Assembly: GCA_900552095.1 (NCBI GenBank)
Contig: URYM01000090.1
Span: 1 to 7,350 of the forward strand
Source: an uncultured Blautia sp.
Lineage (GTDB): Bacteria; Bacillota; Clostridia; Lachnospirales; Lachnospiraceae
Length of the DNA: 7,350 nucleotides
Direction of reading: 5' to 3'
Shown here: piece after piece, positions 1 to 5,483 of the stretch
How the letters are laid out: each line of letters opens with the position of its first letter
Position numbering within the stretch: position 1 is the stretch's first letter
Translations under genes and position numbers: made by a program
Notes under the pieces: generated by a model
The model's input: the letters and a program-made list of their open reading frames with translations, nothing else
Databases searched by the model: none
Told to the model about the DNA's origin: nothing

Positions 1-54
1 GGCATACGAGATCTAGTACGGTCTCGTGGGCTCGGAGATGGGTATAAGAGACAG
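1..54 (+). other. Untrimmed Nextera adapter, P7/i7 side (not biological)
   Basis: This is synthetic library sequence. Bases 1-12 are the end of the Illumina P7 oligo, 13-20 (CTAGTACG) match the i7 index as printed in the N702 oligo, 21-35 are the Nextera read-2 linker, and 36-54 are the 19-bp Tn5 mosaic end. The mosaic end carries one mismatch to the standard sequence: G instead of T at position 41. The genomic insert starts at about 55. Any reading frame entering this stretch is false; translated forms include the peptide GIRDR on the plus strand and SEPTRPY on the minus strand. Confidence 0.98.
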
Positions 55-546
55 GTTTTCGGCCTGGTGGCAGGAACCTATAATGAGCCGAAAAAACTGG
101 AACTTTATGCTCCCTCTGGAAAAGATACGATTTACTATACCACAGACGGGAGCGATCCTACGACGAAAAGTCCGGTTTATGAAAAGGCACTGGAACTTTC
201 CGAGGGAACGACTACAGTGAAAACTCTTGTGGTCAATGAAAGAGGGATTGCGGGGGAAATCACGGAAAATACGTATGTGATCGAACTGGATCCGCCGGAA
301 GCACCGGCAATCTCTCCCAGCAGCGGTACTTTTACCAGCGATATGATGACGAAGATTTATGTGATCGTGCCGGAAGACTGTCAGGCATATTATGCTTTTG
401 ATGAAAAACCCACAAAGGAAACCGGAACCCTGTATACGGGCCCGGTGGATATGCTGGAGGGAGATCACACCTTCTATGCCATTGTGGTTGACAAATATGG
501 AAAGTCCAGCAGCGCGGGGGCTCAGACCTACGTACTGGAAGGATAA
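55..546 (+). CDS. C-terminal fragment of a protein with two chitobiase/hexosaminidase C-terminal-type repeats
   Basis: The frame is open from the adapter junction to TAA at 544-546, giving 163 residues; the real start lies outside the contig. Counting from base 55, repeat 1 (about residues 3-75) has the hallmark IYYTTDGSDPT at 26-36, followed by a Y-x-x-x-L-x-L segment and an 'A/T-L-V-V-N-x-x-G' strand, typical of the CHB_HEX_C_1 (Fn3-like) beta-sandwich domain. Repeat 2 (about 79-163) keeps the fold pattern: a proline-rich lead, S-x-G-T-F, AYYAFDEKPT at 111-120, LYTGPV, then FYAIVVDKYG. Its signature is degenerate. Such domains usually end secreted or membrane-anchored proteins in Clostridia and are thought to serve binding or spacing roles. 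No enzyme domain, anchor or sorting signal is visible in the part present, so the function of the full protein cannot be given. The 63-base gap before nfnA suggests a separate transcription unit. Confidence 0.85.
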   Translation, partial: VFGLVAGTYNEPKKLELYAPSGKDTIYYTTDGSDPTTKSPVYEKALELSEGTTTVKTLVVNERGIAGEITENTYVIELDPPEAPAISPSSGTFTSDMMTKIYVIVPEDCQAYYAFDEKPTKETGTLYTGPVDMLEGDHTFYAIVVDKYGKSSSAGAQTYVLEG

Positions 547-609
547 CGCTACTAACAGGCCGCATTTGTGGTGTGTTAAATATAAGTTTTTTTCACAAGG
601 AGGATACCT

Positions 610-1497
610 ATGTATAAAATTTGTAGGGCCGAAAAACTGGCAGAGAACATCTATCTGATGGATGTGGAAGCTCCCCGGGTTGCCAAGCACTGCCAGCCGG
701 GCCAGTTTATCATCGTTAAACTGGATGAGGAAAGTGAGCGTATTCCGCTGACGATCTGTGATTATGACAGGGAGAAGGGGACGATCACGATCGTGTTCCA
801 GCCCATTGGCGCGTCTACTACAAAGTACGCAAACCTGAAAGAAGGAGATGCTTTCCAGGATTTTGTGGGACCGCTGGGACAGCCCTCCGAGCTGATCCAC
901 GAAGATCCGGAAGAACTGAAAAAGAAAAAAATCCTGTTTGTTGCCGGAGGTGTGGGAACAGCTCCTGTATATCCTCAGGTAAAATGGCTGCATGAGCACG
1001 GTGTTCAGGCAGACGCAATTGTGGGAGCAAAGACGAAAGATCTGGTAATCCTGGAAAAAGAGATGGAAGAAGTCTGCAATCTGTATGTCACCACAGATGA
1101 TGGTTCTTATAAGAGAAAAGGAATGGTTACAGAGGTGATCAAAGATCTGGTGGTAAATCAGGGAAATCATTACGATCTGGTAGTGGCGATCGGTCCTATG
1201 ATCATGATGAAATTTGTCTGTCTGCTGACCAAAGAGCTGGGGCTTCACACGATTGTCAGCATGAACCCGATCATGGTAGACGGAACCGGTATGTGCGGTG
1301 CCTGTCGTGTTACCGTTGGCGATGAGGTGAAATTCGCCTGTGTGGACGGACCGGAATTTGACGGTCATCTGATTAATTTTGATGAGGCAATGAAGAGACA
1401 GCAGCTTTACAAAACTGCGGAAGGCCGCGCCCTGCTGAAAGTAAAAGAGGGAGACACTCATCATGGCGGATGTGGACATTGTGGAGGTGACGAATAA
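610..1497 (+). CDS. nfnA: NADH-dependent ferredoxin:NADP+ oxidoreductase, subunit alpha (NfnA; FAD, 2Fe-2S)
   Basis: This is the small subunit of the cytoplasmic electron-bifurcating transhydrogenase NfnAB. The complex couples NADPH oxidation to reduction of NAD+ and ferredoxin, or the reverse. The 295 residues fit the ferredoxin-NADP reductase/PyrK fold: FAD-binding RIPLTI at 44-49, NAD(H)-binding AGGVGTAPVYP at 112-122, and GPMIMM at 195-200. The 2Fe-2S site is at D224, C229, C232 and C244 (D-x4-C-x2-C-x11-C). The aspartate stands where PyrK has its first cysteine, which favours Nfn over a dihydroorotate dehydrogenase electron-transfer subunit. The C-terminal tail (about 282-293) is rich in His, Gly and Cys. 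The start is set by AAGGAGGA at 597-604, 5 bases before ATG. The stop overlaps the nfnB start by one base. Databases often call this family 'sulfide/dihydroorotate dehydrogenase-like FAD/NAD-binding protein'; sulfide dehydrogenase (SudB) is the older alternative name. Confidence 0.92.
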   Translation: MYKICRAEKLAENIYLMDVEAPRVAKHCQPGQFIIVKLDEESERIPLTICDYDREKGTITIVFQPIGASTTKYANLKEGDAFQDFVGPLGQPSELIHEDPEELKKKKILFVAGGVGTAPVYPQVKWLHEHGVQADAIVGAKTKDLVILEKEMEEVCNLYVTTDDGSYKRKGMVTEVIKDLVVNQGNHYDLVVAIGPMIMMKFVCLLTKELGLHTIVSMNPIMVDGTGMCGACRVTVGDEVKFACVDGPEFDGHLINFDEAMKRQQLYKTAEGRALLKVKEGDTHHGGCGHCGGDE

Positions 1498-2891
1498 TGG
1501 CAGATGTATTAAAGAAGGTTCCTGTCCGCGAACAGGATCCCCAGGTAAGAGCTACAAATTTTGACGAGGTATGTTTAGGATATAATAAGGAAGAGGCAAT
1601 GGAAGAGGCAGCCCGCTGCCTGAACTGCAAAAATGCCAAATGTGTTGCAGGATGTCCGGTAAGCATTAATATTCCCGCTTTTATCCATGAGGTAAAAGAA
1701 GGAAACTTTGAGGCGGCTTACCAGATCATCAGCGAGTCCAGCGCTCTTCCGGCAGTCTGCGGCCGTGTCTGTCCTCAGGAGACTCAGTGTGAGGGAAAAT
1801 GTATCCGCGGAATCAAGGGAGAAGCAGTCTCTATTGGAAAACTGGAACGTTTCGTGGCTGACTGGGCCAAAGAAAATGGAATTAAGCCCGCTCCGGCCAA
1901 AGAGAAAAACGGTCACAAGGTGGCTGTGATCGGTTCCGGTCCGGCAGGTCTGACCTGTGCGGGAGACCTGGCAAAGATGGGTTATGATGTGACGATCTTT
2001 GAGTCTCTGCACAAAGCCGGCGGAGTTCTGGTTTACGGAATTCCGGAGTTCCGTCTGCCGAAGGATAAGGTTGTTGCCGCAGAGGTGGAGAATGTCAAAT
2101 CTCTGGGTGTTAAGATTGAGACCAATGTGGTGATCGGAAAGTCTGTTACTGTGGATGAACTGTTAAAAGAGGAAGGCTTTGAAGCTGTATTTATCGGTTC
2201 CGGCGCAGGACTTCCCATGTTCATGGGAATTAAGGGAGAGACTGCCAACGGTGTATTCTCTGCCAATGAGTATCTGACCAGAAATAACCTGATGAAAGCT
2301 TTCCGTGAGGATTATGATACCCCCATCGTCCGCGGAAAGAAAGTTGCAGTTGTGGGTGGCGGAAATGTGGCCATGGATGCGGCCAGAACGGCCCTTCGTC
2401 TGGGTGCTGAAGTACATATTATTTACCGTCGGAGTGAGGCGGAGCTTCCTGCCCGTGTGGAAGAAGTTCATCACGCAAAGGAGGAAGGCGTTCAGTTTGA
2501 CCTTCTGACCAACCCCACAGAGATCCTGGTGGATGAGAATGACTGGGTGAAAGGAATCCGCTGCATTCGTATGGAACTGGGCGAGCCCGATGCTTCCGGA
2601 AGAAGACGTCCGGTAGAGATTCCCGGATCTGAATTCGAGATCGAGGTAGATACTGTGATCATGTCCCTGGGAACTTCTCCCAACCCGCTGATCTCTTCCA
2701 CGACTTACGGTCTGGATGTAAACAGACGGAAATGTATTGTTGCCGAGGAAGAGACCGGAAAGACATCCAAAGACGGTGTATATGCCGGAGGAGATGCGGT
2801 GACAGGAGCAGCGACAGTTATTCTGGCTATGGGAGCCGGAAAAGCCGGTGCAAAGGGTATTGATGAATACATCAAAAGCAAAAACAAATAA
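1497..2891 (+). CDS. nfnB: NADH-dependent ferredoxin:NADP+ oxidoreductase, subunit beta (NfnB; GltD-like)
   Basis: This is the large subunit of NfnAB. In characterised homologues it carries the bifurcating FAD, two 4Fe-4S clusters and the NADP(H) site, and exchanges electrons with ferredoxin. The 464 residues match the usual length. N-terminal cysteines form two groups, C41/C44/C49/C53 and C88/C92/C98/C102, the arrangement of GltD and dihydropyrimidine dehydrogenase N-domains. The FAD Rossmann motif GSGPAG is at 146-151, GIPEFRLPK at 181-189, and a second nucleotide motif GGGNVA at 287-292. YRRS at 310-313 suits binding of the NADP 2'-phosphate. The FAD-closing GGDAVTGA is at 431-438. GGAGGTGA at 1483-1490, inside the end of nfnA, serves the ATG at 1497. 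It is frequently annotated as 'NADPH-dependent glutamate synthase small subunit', but no large GltB subunit is present and the partner is NfnA, so Nfn is the better call. A hairpin-forming repeat follows. Confidence 0.92.
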   Translation: MADVLKKVPVREQDPQVRATNFDEVCLGYNKEEAMEEAARCLNCKNAKCVAGCPVSINIPAFIHEVKEGNFEAAYQIISESSALPAVCGRVCPQETQCEGKCIRGIKGEAVSIGKLERFVADWAKENGIKPAPAKEKNGHKVAVIGSGPAGLTCAGDLAKMGYDVTIFESLHKAGGVLVYGIPEFRLPKDKVVAAEVENVKSLGVKIETNVVIGKSVTVDELLKEEGFEAVFIGSGAGLPMFMGIKGETANGVFSANEYLTRNNLMKAFREDYDTPIVRGKKVAVVGGGNVAMDAARTALRLGAEVHIIYRRSEAELPARVEEVHHAKEEGVQFDLLTNPTEILVDENDWVKGIRCIRMELGEPDASGRRRPVEIPGSEFEIEVDTVIMSLGTSPNPLISSTTYGLDVNRRKCIVAEEETGKTSKDGVYAGGDAVTGAATVILAMGAGKAGAKGIDEYIKSKNK

Positions 2892-2900
2892 ATGATGGTT

Positions 2901-2970
2901 ACCTGAGGAGAAACAGATGTAAATTTGTAAGTTTGGCGCTTGAAATTTGCATCTGTTTTGCTTATCAGGT
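2901..2970 (+). terminator. 70-nt imperfect inverted repeat, probable terminator of nfnAB
   Basis: Arm AAACAGATGTAAATTT (2911-2926) pairs with AAATTTGCATCTGTTT (2943-2958) over 16 bp with one U-G wobble. Inside, AAG (2929-2931) can pair with CTT (2939-2941), leaving TTTGGCG as the loop. Outside, ACCTGA (2901-2906) pairs exactly with TCAGGT (2965-2970) across an internal loop. It starts 10 bases after the nfnB stop, a typical terminator position, but the T run after the main stem is short (TTTTGCTT). It could instead be a transcript-stabilising hairpin or a small dispersed repeat. The pairing is seen directly; the role is inferred. Confidence 0.55.
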
Positions 2971-3005
2971 TCTGAGCGGCAGTCTGTCTGCAGAAAGGAG
3001 TATTT

Positions 3006-3359
3006 ATGGCATCTTACAAGAAATATCTTCGGGGTGATATTTATAATTTTACGGATTATATTAAGAAACAGATTCTAGCAAAAAGCGGCACGGCTTCCCT
3101 GGAGGAAGAGATGTGGGCGGAACTGGGTGAGACCAGGTGCTGTATGCAGGCGTTTGAGAGGTACAGCGCTGTGGGTGGAAACCGGGTCAGCCTTACTGTT
3201 ACCACCCTCGGATATGATGGAGAATTAAGTGTGATGGCTGCCTCCACCGGAGGAAGCGAAGCTATGTTTTTTAAGATCAATACTCTGGGAGAGAACAGTT
3301 TCCTCGAAGTTTTGAAGGAAGCGGCGGAAGCATATCAGGAGACAGGGACGAAAGCATGA
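3006..3359 (+). CDS. DUF6054-like small protein of unknown function
   Basis: A 117-residue soluble protein with no signal peptide or membrane segment. It resembles the DUF6054 family of small clostridial proteins, judged by ERYSAVGGNRVSL at 51-63 and GGSEAMFFKINTLGE at 82-96, which look like the conserved core strands, followed by an amphipathic C-terminal helix (FLEVLKEAAEAY, about 99-110). Family assignment is from memory of the pattern and no function is established. AAAGGAG at 2994-3000, 5 bases before ATG, fixes the start. The stop overlaps the start of the AlkD-like gene by ATGA (3356-3359), which points to translational coupling and one transcript with the repair gene. No clear promoter is visible between the inverted repeat and the gene. 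Confidence 0.75.
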   Translation: MASYKKYLRGDIYNFTDYIKKQILAKSGTASLEEEMWAELGETRCCMQAFERYSAVGGNRVSLTVTTLGYDGELSVMAASTGGSEAMFFKINTLGENSFLEVLKEAAEAYQETGTKA

Positions 3360-4051
3360 TAGAGGAGATCAGGAAACGTCTGGAAGAACTGGCAGAAGAG
3401 GATTACAGAATTTTTAATAAGAAACTGATGCCGGGGACAGATCGGGTGCTGGGGGTACGAATGCCTGCGATACGGCAGATTGCCCGGGAGGTGGCAAAGA
3501 GAGATTTCGGTCTTTATCTGAGGGAGGCGGAAGCACAGGATCCTTCTTCGGCCTTTCACGAGGAGATCATGCTGGAGGGGCTGGTGATCGGCTATGCCAA
3601 AATGGAGCTGTCCATGCGTTTTGTATGGCTGGATCGCTTTGTTCCGCGGATTTCCAACTGGGCAGTCTGTGACTGCTGTTGCAGTACCTGGAAGTTTATG
3701 GGCCAATATCCGGAGGAAAGCTTTTCCTATCTTCAGAAATATCTGGACAGGCCGGGAGAATATGAAGTGCGTTTTGCCCTGGTTTCTCTTCTGGACTATT
3801 TTGTGAAGGAAGATTATATCGACCGGGTACTTAGCATCTGCGGGGAAGTCCGTCATGAAGGGTATTATGTGAAAATGGCAGCGGCCTGGGTAATTTCTGT
3901 CTGCTATATAAAATTTCCGGAAAAGACGAAGGCTTTTCTTCTTGATAATCAGATGGATCCTTTTACGCACAATAAAGCAATTCAGAAAATACGGGAATCC
4001 TTTCGGGTGAGCAGAGAAGAAAAAGAGGAGCTGAACCTCCTGAAGCGGTAA
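3356..4051 (+). CDS. AlkD-like DNA alkylation repair protein (HEAT-like repeat DNA glycosylase)
   Basis: Proteins of this family remove alkylated purines such as 3-methyladenine and 7-methylguanine from DNA to start base-excision repair, using an all-helical HEAT-like repeat solenoid. The 231 residues match AlkD length. Helical repeats run throughout, with the N-terminal GVRMPAIRQIA at 33-43. W102, D106, R139 and W178 fall at nearly the spacing of the catalytic-site residues of Bacillus cereus AlkD (W109, D113, R148, W187), so an active glycosylase is plausible. The catalytic aspartate sits in an unusual cysteine run, CDCCC at 105-109. The start overlaps the upstream gene by ATGA. Only a weak AGGG (3344-3347) lies ahead, so initiation probably depends on coupling. 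rlmH follows 6 bases after the stop. The family call is strong; substrate range is inferred. Confidence 0.88.
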   Translation: MIEEIRKRLEELAEEDYRIFNKKLMPGTDRVLGVRMPAIRQIAREVAKRDFGLYLREAEAQDPSSAFHEEIMLEGLVIGYAKMELSMRFVWLDRFVPRISNWAVCDCCCSTWKFMGQYPEESFSYLQKYLDRPGEYEVRFALVSLLDYFVKEDYIDRVLSICGEVRHEGYYVKMAAAWVISVCYIKFPEKTKAFLLDNQMDPFTHNKAIQKIRESFRVSREEKEELNLLKR

Positions 4052-4057
4052 AAAGAA

Positions 4058-4537
4058 ATGAAAATCACGATAATTACAGTAGGAAAATTAAAAGAAAAGT
4101 ATTTAAAAGATGCCATTTCGGAATATAGCAAGCGTCTTTCGCGTTACTGCAAGCTGGAAGTAATCGAGGTGGCAGATGAAAAAACGCCGGATCAGGCCGG
4201 CGAAGGTATGGAAACGATGATCCGTGAGAAAGAGGCGGAGCGTATTTTAAAGTACATCCGGGAAGATGCCTATGTGGTCACACTGGAAATCAAAGGAACA
4301 CAGCTGACTTCGGAAGAACTGGCAGAGAAGATCGACCGCCTGGGCATACAGGGGAAGAGTCACATTCAATTTGTGATCGGAGGCTCAATTGGCCTGGGCG
4401 AGCCGGTGCTGAATAGATCGGATTATGCATTGAGTTTTTCCAGAATGACTTTTCCCCATCAGCTGATGCGGGTAATTTTGCTGGAGCAGATTTACAGAAG
4501 TTATCGGATTATAAACGGGGAACCGTATCATAAATAA
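4058..4537 (+). CDS. rlmH: 23S rRNA (pseudouridine-1915-N3)-methyltransferase RlmH
   Basis: This SPOUT-family enzyme methylates N3 of pseudouridine 1915 in helix 69 of 23S rRNA on the assembled 70S ribosome, using S-adenosylmethionine. The length of 159 residues equals that of the Staphylococcus aureus homologue. MKITIITVGK opens the protein. The SAM-binding knot region shows GGSIGLG at 108-114 and RMTFPHQLMRVILLEQIYR from 129. The conserved C-terminal NGEPYHK ends the protein at 153-159. The start fits the family exactly, but no clear Shine-Dalgarno sequence precedes it; AAAAAGAA separates it from the alkD-like stop, so reinitiation or coupling is likely. No strong terminator follows, only A/T-rich sequence. 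Confidence 0.95.
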   Translation: MKITIITVGKLKEKYLKDAISEYSKRLSRYCKLEVIEVADEKTPDQAGEGMETMIREKEAERILKYIREDAYVVTLEIKGTQLTSEELAEKIDRLGIQGKSHIQFVIGGSIGLGEPVLNRSDYALSFSRMTFPHQLMRVILLEQIYRSYRIINGEPYHK

Positions 4538-4546
4538 AAAATCTCA

Positions 4547-4575
4547 TCGTTTTTCTGAAGGAATGCGGTTATAAT
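4547..4575 (+). promoter_or_regulatory. Candidate sigma-A promoter for degV-rsmH-adh
   Basis: A perfect -10 hexamer TATAAT lies at 4570-4575, 35 bases before the degV start. With a 17-base spacer the -35 position would be TCGTTT (4547-4552), a poor match to TTGACA. The surrounding 73-base gap is A/T-rich and holds no gene. The -10 is convincing; the -35 is weak, so an activator or a different spacing may apply. Confidence 0.5.
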
Positions 4576-4610
4576 AGAAGAAAGAAGACGGAGAAAAGGA
4601 AGGTAAAAAA

Positions 4611-5483
4611 ATGGTAAAAATCATTGCAGACAGCACCTGCGATTTAAGTGCCGGGCTGTTGGAAAAATATGAAGTATCTGTACTGCCGCTGCATATCCTC
4701 CTGGGAGAACAGGAATATGAGGACGGGGTGGATCTTACGCCGGAGGAAATTTATCGCTGGTCAGATGAGCATAAGACCACGCCCAAGACTTCGGCGCCGG
4801 CCTTTGACAGAGCAGTGGAACTGTTTCGTCCCTACATAGAAAATGGCTGCGAGATCGTATGCTTTGCAATTTCGGAAGAAATGTCCACTTCTGCAAATGT
4901 GATGCGGCTGGCGGCAGAGGAATTGGATGCCTCAGACCGGGTTACAGTCATTGATTCAGCCAGTCTTTCCACCGGAATCGGGCTTCTGGTGATCGAGGCG
5001 GCCGTGATGGCAAAAGAGGGGGAAAAAGCGGCGCAGATCGCAGCACGCGTGGAGGAGTTAAAACCTCTGGTGCGGGCAAGCTTTGTGGTAGATACACTGA
5101 CGTATCTGCACCGCGGCGGCAGATGCAGCGGCGTGGCTGCCCTGGCGGGGAGCGCGCTGAAACTGCATCCGAAGATTGTAGTGGAAAATGGAAAAATGAA
5201 TCCGGAGAAAAAGTACCGCGGAAAAATGGAGAAAGTTCTTCTGGATTATACAAAAGATTTAAAGGAAGCGCTCTGCCTGGCCCGGAAAGACCGGGTTTTC
5301 ATCACACATTCAGGGTGTGAAGAACAGACGGTGGAGAAGGTAAGAATCTGGCTGGAAGAACTCCACCTTTTTGATGAGATTCTGATCACCCGGGCTGGCG
5401 GCGTGATTTCCAGCCACTGTGGTCCGGGAACGCTGGGAGTTTTATTTATAGAGGGGGAAGCTGATGGAACAGAAAGAGCATAA
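4611..5483 (+). CDS. DegV family protein (FakB-like fatty-acid-binding protein)
   Basis: DegV proteins bind a fatty acid in a deep pocket. Those of the FakB group present it to the kinase FakA for phosphorylation and entry into phospholipid synthesis. The 290 residues are the normal length. Visible hallmarks are ADSTCDLS at 6-13, TSAP at 60-63 (lipid carboxylate loop), SEEMSTS at 88-94, DSASLSTGIG at 115-124, YLHRGGR at 165-171, and SHCGPGT at 268-274 near the C-terminus. AAAGGAAGG at 4595-4603 precedes the ATG by 7 bases. No FakA-like kinase is in the window, so the partner would be encoded elsewhere. Its last 20 bases overlap the start of rsmH, so the two are probably co-translated. Family membership is firm; ligand identity is unknown, since many genomes carry several paralogues. 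Confidence 0.92.
   Translation: MVKIIADSTCDLSAGLLEKYEVSVLPLHILLGEQEYEDGVDLTPEEIYRWSDEHKTTPKTSAPAFDRAVELFRPYIENGCEIVCFAISEEMSTSANVMRLAAEELDASDRVTVIDSASLSTGIGLLVIEAAVMAKEGEKAAQIAARVEELKPLVRASFVVDTLTYLHRGGRCSGVAALAGSALKLHPKIVVENGKMNPEKKYRGKMEKVLLDYTKDLKEALCLARKDRVFITHSGCEEQTVEKVRIWLEELHLFDEILITRAGGVISSHCGPGTLGVLFIEGEADGTERA
5451..5457 (+). promoter_or_regulatory. Ribosome binding site that sets the rsmH start
   Basis: GAGGGGG inside the last codons of degV lies 6 bases before the ATG at 5464. It supports the long form of the methyltransferase, including its N-terminal extension, over a start at the internal Met49. Confidence 0.65.

Noticed and set aside
26..220. Plus-strand frame starting MGSEMGIRDR.
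   Set aside because: Its start is in the adapter and the rest overlaps the beta-sandwich gene in another frame.
554..593. Hairpin (554-563 with 568-577, one mismatch and two wobbles) followed by a seven-T run, as a terminator before nfnA.
   Set aside because: The stem is weak and nine bases separate it from the T run, too far for a standard intrinsic terminator.
547..609. Promoter for nfnAB around TATAAG at 581-586.
   Set aside because: The -10 would be acceptable, but no -35-like hexamer stands 16-18 bases upstream, so I cannot support it.
13..1479. A 488-codon open frame on the minus strand.
   Set aside because: It lies antisense to the beta-sandwich protein and nfnA, runs into the adapter at its end (SEPTRPY), lacks domain resemblance, and reads as the shadow of strongly biased coding sequence on the plus strand.
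1497..2891. Glutamate synthase small subunit (gltD).
   Set aside because: The protein resembles GltD, but it is fused by overlap to nfnA and no GltB-type large subunit is present; Nfn fits better.
3335..3970. A 211-codon open frame on the minus strand.
   Set aside because: It is fully antisense to the AlkD-like gene, whose conserved catalytic-site residues show that the plus strand is coding.
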